DNA of 64,000 bases from Paractinoplanes pyxinae (GCF_026626335.1 NZ_JAPNTZ010000010.1:186001-250000), one strand, 5' to 3'; shown: positions 40,853-49,719, counted from the stretch's first letter. Notes: generated by a model from the letters alone, not told the origin. A program made the numbers and translations.

Positions 40853-41869
40853 TTATACCGCACCACCGATCTTGAGCCGGTCACGTCGGTGATGGGACAG
40901 CTCGGCGTGGTGGTCGTCGCCGGGGTGGCTGGCCGGGTCGACGTGCACGGTGGCGCCGGTCAGGCGGGGCACGTGGTGGGTCAGCTGGTGCTCGGCGTCG
41001 GCCGCGATCTCGTGCGCGGCCACCAGGCTGAGGCCGGCGTCGACGACCAGCGCGGCCTCGGCGTGCAGGCGGTGGCCGATCCAGCGCAGCCGCAGGCCGG
41101 ACACCCCGACCACGCCCGGCACCGCGCGCAGCGCCTGCTCGGCCTGGTCGACCAGTTCGGGGTCGACCCGGTCCATGAGCCGGCGGTAGACCTCGCGGGC
41201 TGCGTCCTTGAGCACGAAGACGATGGCGGCGGTGATGGCCAGGCCGACGACCGGGTCGGCCCAGCCCCAGCCGAGCCACGCGCCGCCCGCCGCCAGCACG
41301 ACCGCGAGCGAGGTGAAGCCGTCGGTGCGGGCGTGCAGTCCGTCGGCGACCAGGGCGGCCGAGCCGATGCGGCGGCCGACGGCGATGCGGTAGCGGGCGA
41401 CGATCTCGTTGCCCAGGAAACCGACGACGCCGGCCGCGAGGACCCACGGCAGGTGGGTCATGGTTCGCGGATCGAGCAGGCGGTCGACGGCGAACCAGCC
41501 CGCGGCGACGGCCGAGCCGGCGATGACCAGCACGATGACGATCCCGGCCAGATCCTCGGCCCGGCCGAACCCGTAGGTGTAGGCGCGCGTGGCGGCGCGC
41601 CGGCCGATCACGAACGCGATTCCCAGCGGCACGGCGGTCAGGGCGTCGGCCACATTGTGCAGGGTGTCGCCCAGCAGCGCGACCGAGCCGGAGAGGGCCA
41701 CGATCAGCGCCTGCAGCACCGCCGTGACGCCCAGGCCGGCCAGCGAGATCCACAGCGCCCGCAGGCCCTCGCGGGACGACTCGAGTGCGGGGTCGACCTT
41801 GTCGGCGGTGTCGTGCGAGTGCGGCTTGAGGAGGTGCCGCAGGCCGCCGTGGTGGTGGTGCTCGGTCAT
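40853..41869 (-). CDS. Cation diffusion facilitator (CDF) transporter
   Basis: A 338-residue protein: His-rich N-terminus (MTEHHHHGGLRHLLKPHSHD), six membrane helices with the A-site motifs LLGDTLHNVADAL (HxxxD) and LVADGLHARTDGFTSLAVVL (HxxxD), and a cytosolic C-domain with VSGLRLRWIGHRLHAEAALV. The paired HxxxD sites fit Zn(II)/Co(II)-type CDF exporters. It is transcribed towards the potassium genes, which begin 7 bases after its stop but appear to have their own promoter. Confidence 0.93.
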   Translation of the reverse strand: MTEHHHHGGLRHLLKPHSHDTADKVDPALESSREGLRALWISLAGLGVTAVLQALIVALSGSVALLGDTLHNVADALTAVPLGIAFVIGRRAATRAYTYGFGRAEDLAGIVIVLVIAGSAVAAGWFAVDRLLDPRTMTHLPWVLAAGVVGFLGNEIVARYRIAVGRRIGSAALVADGLHARTDGFTSLAVVLAAGGAWLGWGWADPVVGLAITAAIVFVLKDAAREVYRRLMDRVDPELVDQAEQALRAVPGVVGVSGLRLRWIGHRLHAEAALVVDAGLSLVAAHEIAADAEHQLTHHVPRLTGATVHVDPASHPGDDHHAELSHHRRDRLKIGGAV

Positions 41870-41934
41870 GCCCCGAGGTTAGGCCATGGGGTTGACTCGC
41901 GACAACGCTGCAGATGCCACTGAGCTGCAAGAAC

Positions 41935-43437
41935 TCAACAGGGGCAACCGCGACCGACCGGTGCTGCGGCGGCCGGCCGGGGTTGCTTGGCCTGTGCCTC
42001 GATGGCGGTCAGCAACTCGCGGCGCCGGGCGGGGGTGAGCAGGTCACCGCGTACCAGAACGCTGTTGATCTTTTTGGTGTTGCGGATGTCGTGCAGGGGG
42101 TTCGCGTCGAGCAGCACGAGGTCGGCCACGGCGCCTCGCGCGATCACGCCGGCGTCGCGGAGGCCGAGGTAGCGGGCGGGATTGAGCGTGGCCGTGCCCA
42201 GGGCCTGAAGCGGGGACAGGCCGGCCCGGACGAGGAGGGCGAGCTCGTCGTGCAGACTGAAACCGGGCATGAGATAGGTGGTTCCGAGGTCGGTCCCGGC
42301 CAGCAGCGGCACGCCGGCCGCGGCCAGGTCGGCGGTCAGGGCGAGACGGCGGCGGAAGATCTCTTTCGACTGGACGATCTGCGCCGGCGTACGACCGGGA
42401 AGGTACTGGTTGTCCAGGGCCCAGTCCCAGTAGCCGATCACGTCGGCGCTGAAGTAGCGGTAGCGCGGGTCGTGGCGGTTGATCCGCTCGGGCATGTCGT
42501 TCGTCTCGTGCAGCACCAGCGTCGGCGTGAAGTAGGTGCCGTTGCGGGCGACGCGGCGGAAGACCTTCTCGGCCTTGCGCCGGTCGTACGTGCGGGCGGC
42601 GGCGTATTCGATCGGGTGCATCCGGTTGAACCAGCCGTTGTACTCGCCGGGCCCTATCGGCACGGCGGCCACAGCGGCGCGCAACTTCTTCTCCTCGTAC
42701 GAGGTGTCGTACCAGACCTCGAACAGGTGCTCGACGCTGCGCATGCCCCGGTCGCTGGCCTCGGTGAGCTGGACGAAGTCGGGCACGTGGCCGAGGAACG
42801 GCAGGCCCAGCCGGCGGCACTCGTCGGCCACGGCCAGGAAAGAATCGCGGGTCAGGCGGGTGTACGTCTTGATGAAGGCGGCGCCGGAGGCGTGCTCCAG
42901 CCGGACGGCCGCGCGGGCCTCGGCCGGGTTCGCCACGGCCACGTGCACCGATCCGTCGCCGTCGAGCTCGTCCCACAGTGAGGGTGAGCCGTCGACGATC
43001 CGGCTGCCGATCGACCACTGCGGGCCGAGCCGCTCGCCCGCGGCGATCTGCTGCTTCCAGGCCCGGGCCAGGGGACCGCCGGACATCTGCCGGGTGGTGG
43101 TGACGCCGTTGAGCGCGTACAGCTCCGGGTCGGTGTCGTCGATGCCCACGGCGTGCGTGTGCATGTCGGCCAGGCCGGGGATCAGGAACCTGCCGGCGCC
43201 GTCGACGACAGTTGCCCCGTGCGGCACCGGCACCCGGCGCACCGGGCCCGCGTCGAGGATGCGTTCGCCCTGGATGAGCACGGTCTGGTCGGGCCGGGCG
43301 CCGCCGGACGCGTCGATCACGGTCACGCCGCGGACGGCGATCACGGATCGGCCGGTGGCCGCGGCCGGGCGGGTGATGCCCAGCGCGGCGCCGGCCACGC
43401 CCAGAGCCGTACCGGTGAGAAGGGTTCGCCGCTGCAT
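41935..43437 (-). CDS. Exported amidohydrolase-family protein
   Basis: A 500-residue protein with a Tat-like signal (MQRRTLLTGTALGVAGAALG). The amidohydrolase metal ligands are in order: LIPGLADMHTHAVG (HxH), AAFIKTYTRL (Lys), LGHVPD (His), SVEHLFEVW (His) and LAGTDLGTT (Asp). A second small beta domain (VIARGAVADLVLLDANPLHD) closes the fold. This is the imidazolonepropionase/prolidase-like group that hydrolyses cyclic amides or dipeptides. A Cys at the very end (GRGCPC) is unusual. No operon partner is visible. Confidence 0.9.
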   Translation of the reverse strand: MQRRTLLTGTALGVAGAALGITRPAAATGRSVIAVRGVTVIDASGGARPDQTVLIQGERILDAGPVRRVPVPHGATVVDGAGRFLIPGLADMHTHAVGIDDTDPELYALNGVTTTRQMSGGPLARAWKQQIAAGERLGPQWSIGSRIVDGSPSLWDELDGDGSVHVAVANPAEARAAVRLEHASGAAFIKTYTRLTRDSFLAVADECRRLGLPFLGHVPDFVQLTEASDRGMRSVEHLFEVWYDTSYEEKKLRAAVAAVPIGPGEYNGWFNRMHPIEYAAARTYDRRKAEKVFRRVARNGTYFTPTLVLHETNDMPERINRHDPRYRYFSADVIGYWDWALDNQYLPGRTPAQIVQSKEIFRRRLALTADLAAAGVPLLAGTDLGTTYLMPGFSLHDELALLVRAGLSPLQALGTATLNPARYLGLRDAGVIARGAVADLVLLDANPLHDIRNTKKINSVLVRGDLLTPARRRELLTAIEAQAKQPRPAAAAPVGRGCPC

Positions 43438-43494
43438 GATGATCTCCCTGTCCGTATGCGTTAGCGGTCAGGGTTCAGCCTGCTCGGGCCGGGC

Positions 43495-44571
43495 TCAGGG
43501 ATCAGGAGTGCTGAATCCCTGGTCGGGAGTGGGGCTACCACCACCGCCGCGCCGCCAGGCCTCGAGGATCCGGTCGATGTCGTCGCGGATCCGGGCGCGG
43601 GCCTGCTCCCGGGGCACGCCGTCCATCAGCATCTCGTCGTACGGGGTGTCCTTGTGCCGCACCGAGGCGACCACCGCCCGCGTCACCGCCTCGGGATCCA
43701 GCGCCCGGCCGGCGGCGCTGCGACCCACCCGGCCGCTGCCGCGTTCGCCGGTGTGCCGGCTGATCTCGGCCGCCCGATCCGGCGGGCAGCCGGGGAACAA
43801 CCGGCCGATGTGCTCGGCCAGCTCGTGCTGGAACGACTCGTCGGCGACCTCGCGGCGCTCCCGGTCGCGTTCCCGGCGCCGGGCCCGGGCCTCCTCGTCG
43901 GACAGGCACTGCTGCTCGGCCAGCTCGATCGCCGCCCGCTCGACCAGCAGACCCTTGCGTTCGTGGCGCTTGCGGGAGCGGTTGAACCGCACCACCACGG
44001 CCGAGAGCCCGCTGGCTTTCCTGGCCCGCCGGGTCAGGGCCGCGTCGCCGGCCGGCAGGAAGACCAGGTGGTCGAGGTCGGCGCAGGTGAGGCAGAGCGG
44101 GCCGGCGTCCTCCATGGTCAGCATCTCGCCGTCGGTGCGCCGGCAGACGACACAGGTGAACGCCTTCTGCGGCAGCACGACCACCAGGTCACCGGCCCGC
44201 CGCTGCTCCGGCAGCTCGGTCGGCGCCCAGTGCGTGCGGTAGGACAACTCGAGCGTGGGCTCGCCGGACTCGGTGAAGCGCAACGGCCGGCGGTCGCGGG
44301 TGGCCGACAGGTATTCGACCTCGTTCGGGTGCAGTTCGCGGCCGGCCACCCAGCGGCGGAAGATCTCGAGCGCCTCGGCCAGGCGGCGCGACGGCACCAC
44401 GGCCACCGCCTCCAGGTGCGGCGCCCGGCCCTGCTCCCAGTCCGTCACCTGCCCCGGCGGTATCCAGCCGATGCCGGTCAGCACGTCGAGCGGGCTCACC
44501 TGCTTCCGGCGCAGCAGCGCCCGCTCGGCGGCGGTCACCACCCGGCGTTCCAGCTTCGTGGCGGGCTGCAT
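43495..44571 (-). CDS. DUF2293-domain protein
   Basis: A 358-residue protein with a basic N-terminal half, a Cys pair region FTCVVCRRTDG...CLTCADLDHLVFL that looks like a zinc ribbon, a charged coiled segment (SDEEARARRRERDRERREVA) and a C-terminal DUF2293 domain (VVASVRHKDTPYDEMLMDGV, RDDIDRILEAWR). DUF2293 proteins in actinomycetes are about this length and of unknown function, possibly nucleic-acid binding. It diverges from the prolyl oligopeptidase gene with only 27 bases between the starts. Confidence 0.88.
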   Translation of the reverse strand: MQPATKLERRVVTAAERALLRRKQVSPLDVLTGIGWIPPGQVTDWEQGRAPHLEAVAVVPSRRLAEALEIFRRWVAGRELHPNEVEYLSATRDRRPLRFTESGEPTLELSYRTHWAPTELPEQRRAGDLVVVLPQKAFTCVVCRRTDGEMLTMEDAGPLCLTCADLDHLVFLPAGDAALTRRARKASGLSAVVVRFNRSRKRHERKGLLVERAAIELAEQQCLSDEEARARRRERDRERREVADESFQHELAEHIGRLFPGCPPDRAAEISRHTGERGSGRVGRSAAGRALDPEAVTRAVVASVRHKDTPYDEMLMDGVPREQARARIRDDIDRILEAWRRGGGGSPTPDQGFSTPDP

Positions 44572-44598
44572 GCGGGGCAGGCTACCCTTCGGCCGGGG

Positions 44599-46605
44599 GT
44601 GGCTGCGCTGGACGACTCGTACCGGTGGCTCGAGGATCTCGACTCGCCCGAGGCTCTGCGGTGGATCGCCGAACGCAACGCCGAGACACTCACCCTGCTG
44701 GGTGGTGCGGGTTTCGCGCGTACGCGTGACGAGATCCGGGCCGTGCTCGACAGCAAAGAGCGCATCCCCTATCCGGGGTGGCGCGGCGACGGCTACTACT
44801 ACGACTTCTGGCGGGACGCCGACCATCCGCGCGGGCTGTGGCGGCGGACCACGCTCGATCAGTTCCGGCGCGACGAACCCGCCTGGGACGTGCTGCTCGA
44901 CGTCGACGAGCTGAACCGGGCCGAGGGCGAGAACTGGACCTGGTCCGGCGTGACGGTGCTGCAGCCGGGCTACGACCGCGGGCTGATCAGCCTCTCCCGG
45001 GGCGGCGCCGACGCGGTGGTGGTGCGCGAATTCGACCTGAACCGGCGGGCCTTCGTCGAGGACGGCTTCACACTGCCCGAGGCGAAAAGCGACGTCGGCT
45101 GGATCGACGCCGACCACGTGTTCGTGGGCACCGATTTCGGGCCGGGGTCGCTGACGTCGTCGGGCTATCCGCGGATCGTCAAACGCTGGCGGCGCGGCAC
45201 GCCGCTGACCGAGGCGGAACTGATCTTCGAGGGTCGGCCCGACGACGTCTCGGTCCGGGCCGGGCACGATCCGACGCCGGGATTCGAACGCGATTTCGTC
45301 GGCCGGCACGTCGATTTCTGGCACAGCGAACAATTCCTGCGTACGCCGGACGGGCGGCTCATCCGCATCGAGATCCCGGACGACGCCAACGGCAGCGTGC
45401 ACCGCAACTGGCTGCTCATCCGGCTGCGGTCGCCGTGGCTGAACTACCCGGCGGGTGCTCTGGTGGCGGCCGACTTCGAGCAGTTCCTGGCGGGCGGCCG
45501 GGAGCTCATTGTCTTGTTCGAGCCGGACGAGCGGACGTCTCTCCGGTCGTACACCTGGACCCGCAACCATCTGCTGCTGGTCACCATGATCGACGTGCGG
45601 ACCGAAGTGTCGGTGCTGACGCCGGACGAGCCGCGGTGGCGTCGCGAGCCGATGACCGGCGCCGGCGAATTCGACCAGACGTGGATCGTCGACACCGACC
45701 CCGACAACAATGACTCGTACCTGATCTCGTCCGAGGGGTTCCTGCAGCCGGCCACCCTGAGCCTCGAGAACGAGGAACTGAAGCGAGGGCCGGCATTCTT
45801 CGACGCGGACGGCATGACCGTGCGCCAGTTCTTCGCCGTTTCGGCCGACGGCACGCGCATTCCCTATTTCGTCGTGGGCGGCACCGGGGGAGGGCCGGCC
45901 CTGCTCTACGGGTACGGCGGTTTCGAGGTCGCGATGACCCCGAGCTACAACGGCGTCATCGGCCGCGGCTGGCTCGCCCGCGGCGGTTCGTACGTGGTCG
46001 CGAACATCCGCGGCGGCGGCGAATACGGCCCCGAATGGCACCGGGCCGCCCTGCGCGAGAACCGCGTCAAGGCCTTCGAGGATTTCGCCGCGGTCGCCAC
46101 CGACCTGGTGCAACGCGGCATCACCACACCGGACCGGCTGGGCGCCATGGGCGGCAGCAACGGCGGCCTGCTGATGGGCGTCATGCTGACCCGCTACCCC
46201 GACCTGTTCGGCGCGGTGGTCGCCCGCGTGCCGATCCTCGACATGCGCCGCTACACAAAGCTGCTGGCCGGCAAGTCGTGGATCGCGGAATACGGCGACC
46301 CGGACGTCGAAGCGGACTGGGCCTATCTGCGGAAGTTCTCGCCGTACCAGAACGTCGATCCCGGCCGCGCCTACCCACCGGTGCTGTTCCTGACCTCAAC
46401 CCGCGACGACCGGGTGCACCCGGCCCACGCCCGCAAAATGATGGCCCTGATGCGCGCCCAGGGCCACCACGCGACCTACTACGAAAACATCGAAGGCGGC
46501 CACGGCGGCGCCGCCGACAACGACCAGGCGGCCACGATGTGGGCCCTGATCCTGGAATTCCTGTGGCAGAACCTCACCCCAGGTGCTCAGCCACAAGAAG
46601 GCTGA
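44599..46605 (+). CDS. Prolyl oligopeptidase family serine peptidase
   Basis: A 668-residue S9 peptidase without signal peptide. The N-terminal beta-propeller begins DDSYRWLEDLDSPEALRWIA. The catalytic domain has PALLYGYGGFEVAMTPSYNG, ANIRGGGEYGPEWHRAAL, the nucleophile motif GAMGGSNGGLLMGVM, the Asp region TSTRDDRVHPAHARKM and the His in ENIEGGHGGAADN. Length and motifs are those of a full prolyl oligopeptidase. The GTG at 44599 gives the family's usual N-terminus; the frame is open further upstream but antisense to DUF2293. Its 3' end overlaps the convergent HEAT-like gene by about 30 bases. Confidence 0.92.
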   Translation: MAALDDSYRWLEDLDSPEALRWIAERNAETLTLLGGAGFARTRDEIRAVLDSKERIPYPGWRGDGYYYDFWRDADHPRGLWRRTTLDQFRRDEPAWDVLLDVDELNRAEGENWTWSGVTVLQPGYDRGLISLSRGGADAVVVREFDLNRRAFVEDGFTLPEAKSDVGWIDADHVFVGTDFGPGSLTSSGYPRIVKRWRRGTPLTEAELIFEGRPDDVSVRAGHDPTPGFERDFVGRHVDFWHSEQFLRTPDGRLIRIEIPDDANGSVHRNWLLIRLRSPWLNYPAGALVAADFEQFLAGGRELIVLFEPDERTSLRSYTWTRNHLLLVTMIDVRTEVSVLTPDEPRWRREPMTGAGEFDQTWIVDTDPDNNDSYLISSEGFLQPATLSLENEELKRGPAFFDADGMTVRQFFAVSADGTRIPYFVVGGTGGGPALLYGYGGFEVAMTPSYNGVIGRGWLARGGSYVVANIRGGGEYGPEWHRAALRENRVKAFEDFAAVATDLVQRGITTPDRLGAMGGSNGGLLMGVMLTRYPDLFGAVVARVPILDMRRYTKLLAGKSWIAEYGDPDVEADWAYLRKFSPYQNVDPGRAYPPVLFLTSTRDDRVHPAHARKMMALMRAQGHHATYYENIEGGHGGAADNDQAATMWALILEFLWQNLTPGAQPQEG

Positions 46606-47346
46606 AGTCGACGTACTCGAAGCCGTCATAGAACTGGGCGGATGGGTCACCTGGGCGACCCGCTGCTGCCGTTCGATGAGCCGGCCACCCTCGGTGATCG
46701 GCCCGTCGGCAAACGCCGCCCGGAGGGCGATGCCCAGCGCGGTCAGAGCCGGCTCGGCCCTCACCAGAGCGAGCCGACTCAGCGCGGGTTCCAGCGCATC
46801 CTCCCCGACCAGCGGAAGCGAAAGCAGCGCGAATCCGGCGAGGTCGCCTTCGAGGTACGGGATGCTGTGGTCTCTCTCGAGCATGCTTGCCGCCCACACA
46901 AGCAGCTCGTCTCGCACCTGCTGGCCCGCTGCAACTCCTAGCACCCGCGCGGCCGCGACCGCCCCCGCCCACCGCATGACCGGCCGCTCGTCCCACAACG
47001 CCCGCTCACACCTCAGCACGACTTCGTCCACCGCCTCACGCTCGGCCGGCGCCGCCGTCTCGCTCTCCGTGTGGGTCCGCCCGTGGGCTCCAGCCCGGTG
47101 GTCGGCGCGGGTTCGGTTGCAGGCGCGGCCTGGGTCGCCGGCGTCGGCTGGGTCGTGCGCGCTGCCTCGCTCACCGGCTTCGGTCCGGCTGTGGGTCAGC
47201 CCGGTCGTCGACGCCGTTCCGCTCAAGGGCGCGGGCCCGAACGCGTCCCGACGCTCGTCCTCGTCCTCCGACCGCAAAGCGGCCAAGTTCCCCGGCGCAT
47301 CCTTAGCCGACCCGTACGCGTGCCGTAAAGCACCCCACTCAACCAC
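46574..47346 (-). pseudogene. HEAT-repeat-like gene with a frameshift near the 3' end
   Basis: The start region (GTG at 47346) reads VEWGALRHAYGSAKDAPGNL, the usual N-terminus of small actinobacterial HEAT-type proteins. The helical part CERALWDERPVMRWAGAVAA, VWAASMLERDHSIPYLEGDL, LRAAFADGPI continues in the same frame to about 46645. The natural ending DPSAQFYDGFEYVDFSLLVA is in another frame and stops at 46574. A one-register shift near 46635-46648 (a run GGGCGGATGGG) separates them. The middle (residues ~45-105) is low-complexity. It is therefore probably decayed, or carries a sequencing error. Confidence 0.55.
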
Positions 47347-47446
47347 AGCGCCAAAATGCCAGCGCCGCCATCGATAGACCGGCGTTGATACGGTCGTGAG
47401 GCGTGGGTGGCGAGCGTGAACGGGTCGGATCGCGCCGGACGGTGTC

Positions 47447-48136
47447 ATGACCGCGCGGTCCCGCCGGCACGGTGACGGTGCAGATGCCGAGCCGGGTCGC
47501 CGTGGCCGGGCGAAGAACGGCGTCGGCCGCATCGGCAGTATGGCCGCCGCTGAGCGAGCCACCGAAGAAGTGATCGACCGTGGCCACCTCGGCGGCGAAC
47601 GCAGGCTCGGCGGCGGGATGACGCCGGACGACGTGAAACTGCAGCAGGTCGTCCGGCGATACGAGCAACTCGGCGACACGCCGCCCCGGCTCGAGATCGC
47701 AAGCAACGACGAGGCGCACAGGGCCGGCGGCGCGCACACGGTGGCCAAGCACGGCCCCCAACTGCCCCTGCCAAGAGAGCCGGGAGTCCAGACCGTCGAA
47801 GGTCGTATCTACGGCGACACGGGCTGGGGCAAGCAAGCGACCGCCTCTTACAGGTGGACCGACGTCGCCACCATGAACCGCGAAGTGAACCGGTACGTCC
47901 GGGAGAACTGGCCGGCGATCCGCGACGATCTCGCGTTCGACGAGTTCCACGAGGGCTTGGCCGATGCCGGGCACCGCATCGGCGAGGGCTACTACAACAA
48001 GGGCATGTTCGGCGCCGGGCCCCGCGAAGCGGAATACGGCGAAACGAGCCTTTTCCGGGTGCGCATCCGGATCGTGGCCGAGTCCGATCCGGCCGTGCCG
48101 TTCATCGTCTCCGCCTTTCCCGCCGGACTAGGGTGA
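47447..48136 (+). CDS. Putative RNase A-like toxin module (paralogue of 10697-11380)
   Basis: A 229-residue protein. Residues 1-60 are basic and Gly-rich (MTARSRRHGDGADAEPGRRG). The catalytic-like domain follows the order of its paralogue at 10697: YEQLGDTPPRLEIASNDEA, GGAHTVAKHGPQLPLPRE (His97, His102), ATMNREVNRYVRENWPAIRD, GEGYYNKGMFGAG and FIVSAFPAGLG. The shared HT.A.HG and SAFPAG motifs resemble CdiA-CT RNase A-like domains. There is no secretion signal. The candidate immunity gene follows after 4 bases. Confidence 0.6.
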   Translation: MTARSRRHGDGADAEPGRRGRAKNGVGRIGSMAAAERATEEVIDRGHLGGERRLGGGMTPDDVKLQQVVRRYEQLGDTPPRLEIASNDEAHRAGGAHTVAKHGPQLPLPREPGVQTVEGRIYGDTGWGKQATASYRWTDVATMNREVNRYVRENWPAIRDDLAFDEFHEGLADAGHRIGEGYYNKGMFGAGPREAEYGETSLFRVRIRIVAESDPAVPFIVSAFPAGLG

Positions 48137-48140
48137 GCCG

Positions 48141-48494
48141 ATGGACACCTCCGGGCTCCCCGATTCGATCCGCCGGCGAATCGCTCAGCGCTCGGCACTT
48201 CCCGCGATCGACAAGGTGCGATCGCTCCTGCACGGCTATGTCGCGGACGCGGAGGACATCGCCGAGATCCGCGCCGAATTGCTGCGGACGGCCCGCACCG
48301 ACAGCTTCTTCCTGCGGCAGTATCTCGACGCGCTCGACACCGTCCTGGCTGAGCCGCAGCCGCCGGGCACGCTGCTGCGGTTGGTGGAGGACGACGCCAA
48401 CTGGGGAATCGACCACGACCAGACCGACGCGGGCGCCGCCGTTTTTCTGCGCGAGGTGGCCGCGACCCTGCGGTCGGTGCTCGCCGAGGTCTAG
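48141..48494 (+). CDS. Candidate immunity protein (paralogue of 10338-10691)
   Basis: A 117-residue helical protein: IRRRIAQRSALPAIDKVRSL, LRQYLDALDTVLAEPQPPGT, LRLVEDDANWGIDHDQTDAG. It equals the protein at 10338-10691 in length and shares the DANW...TDAGAA.FLR core. It starts 4 bases after the stop of the RNase-like gene. The more divergent N-terminal halves would fit specificity for their own partners. Confidence 0.65.
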   Translation: MDTSGLPDSIRRRIAQRSALPAIDKVRSLLHGYVADAEDIAEIRAELLRTARTDSFFLRQYLDALDTVLAEPQPPGTLLRLVEDDANWGIDHDQTDAGAAVFLREVAATLRSVLAEV

Positions 48495-48622
48495 GGCGGC
48501 CGGCGGGATGACGTAAGGCTGCGTTCCATGGGTTGCATCTTGCCGAGGGGGTACGACAGAAACAGGTGGCCTGCGCGAACGGTGTGGGGAAGGGCCACTG
48601 GCAACGCGGAGCCGGCCCGGTT

Positions 48623-48642
48623 CAGTGGAAGGGAATCCACTG
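48623..48642 (+). promoter_or_regulatory. Inverted repeat before the 32-aa membrane protein
   Basis: CAGTGGA-agggaa-TCCACTG is a perfect 7-bp hairpin ending 3 bases before the ribosome site GGGAGG. It may be an operator or an RNA element controlling translation of the small gene. Confidence 0.4.
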
Positions 48643-48657
48643 ACGGGAGGGCGGGAC

Positions 48658-48756
48658 ATGGGCAAGCCGGTGGTGTGGCCGTTTGCCGTGGCGGTCATTG
48701 TGGTGGTGGGGGTCGGGGCGCTGGTGGTGCTGTTCCTGCAGGCCCTTCTGATCTAG
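48658..48756 (+). CDS. Single-helix membrane microprotein, 32 aa
   Basis: ATG at 48658 with GGGAGG 7 bases upstream starts a frame coding MGKPVVWPFAVAVIVVVGVG and then ALVVLFLQALLI before TAG. It is one uninterrupted hydrophobic helix with a short positive N-terminus. The strong ribosome site and clean composition support it as a gene. Function unknown. Confidence 0.65.
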   Translation: MGKPVVWPFAVAVIVVVGVGALVVLFLQALLI

Positions 48757-48990
48757 CGCCATCAACGCCAGGCGGTGGGCACTTTCTGCGATGCTCAGCG
48801 ACCAGGGTGGCGGCTTCGGGTTCGAGCACATTGTTTCACCCGGCGCCGGGGAAAAGCCTTTTGTCGTACGCCGAGATCCACGCCGCCACGTCTAGCGTGG
48901 TGACCGCCGCGTAGGCCCGGACGAGCGCCCGCATGGCCGATGCGCCGAGCGGCGGTTCCGTGGACCCGACGATACGAAACGAGGCCCAGC
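48757..48990. other. Intergenic region, nothing convincing
   Basis: About 230 bases before the PHP gene. A 32-codon frame on the minus strand (48836-48934) lacks a ribosome site. GAGGCCC before 48991 is the ribosome site of the next gene. Confidence 0.4.
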
Positions 48991-49719
48991 ATGGGCGGCC
49001 GGGCCGATCTACATATGCACACCAATCTGGGCGACGGCTGGATCAGCCCGGCCCGGGTGGTGCGGGAAGCCGCCCGTACCGGCCTATCGGTGATCGCGGT
49101 GACCGATCATGATCACCTGGAGGGCGCCAAGCGGGTCGAGGAGCAGATCGCCGTTCAGGGAGTCCCTATTCGGCTGATCACCGGCGTCGAGGTCTCCACC
49201 CGCAACGGTCATCTGCTCGGGCTGTTCGTGACGAAGGCGCCACGCCCGATGCGGCCCGTTCAGGAAAGCATCGACGCCATCAAGGAACAGGGCGGAATGG
49301 TCGTGGTGGCGCACCCGATGGGCCGCCTCGTGCCGAGCCTGAGCCGGCGGAAGATCGACGAGCTGCTGGCCGCCGGGTACGAGATCGACGGCCTCGAGAT
49401 CTACAACCCCAGCCCGGCCAATGCGTCGCGGCGGGCCGAGGTGCGCGCGGCCAACCGGGACTGGGGCCTGGCCGAGATCGGCTCGAGCGACGCCCATTTC
49501 TGGCAGCACATCGGGGCCGGCTACACGACTTTCGATGGATCGGCCCCGGAGGATCTGCGCCGGGCGATTCTCGATCGGTCGGTGCGCGCCGGCGGCGAGG
49601 AGAAGCCGCCGGCCCGGCTCAATCCGGCTTCCTATGTCGCACAATGCGCCTGGAGCTGGTTCGTCGACCCGCCTCGCCGGATGGTGCGGCGGCGCCGGGC
49701 CAGAACCGGCGGAACATGA
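48991..49719 (+). CDS. PHP-domain phosphoesterase
   Basis: A 242-residue protein with PHP metal motifs: ADLHMHTNLGDGWISP (HxH), VIAVTDHDHLEGAKR (DH), GVEVSTRNGHLLGLF, MVVVAHPMGRL (AHP), EIYNPSP and IGSSDAHF (SDAH). PHP proteins of this size hydrolyse phosphate esters such as histidinol-phosphate or nucleoside bisphosphates. The last ~100 bases overlap the convergent acyltransferase gene and code a basic tail (PPRRMVRRRRARTGG). Confidence 0.92.
   Translation: MGGRADLHMHTNLGDGWISPARVVREAARTGLSVIAVTDHDHLEGAKRVEEQIAVQGVPIRLITGVEVSTRNGHLLGLFVTKAPRPMRPVQESIDAIKEQGGMVVVAHPMGRLVPSLSRRKIDELLAAGYEIDGLEIYNPSPANASRRAEVRAANRDWGLAEIGSSDAHFWQHIGAGYTTFDGSAPEDLRRAILDRSVRAGGEEKPPARLNPASYVAQCAWSWFVDPPRRMVRRRRARTGGT

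Noticed and set aside
43654..44598. Upstream extension of the prolyl-oligopeptidase frame
   Set aside because: The frame is open but lies antisense to DUF2293 and has no protein-like sequence; family N-terminus begins at 44599.
46583..47377. 264-codon plus-strand frame over the HEAT-like gene
   Set aside because: Ser/Ala/Arg-rich shadow of the minus-strand gene, whose helical residues are recognisable.
48836..48934. 32-codon minus-strand frame before the PHP gene
   Set aside because: No ribosome site and no promoter; the short length allows chance.
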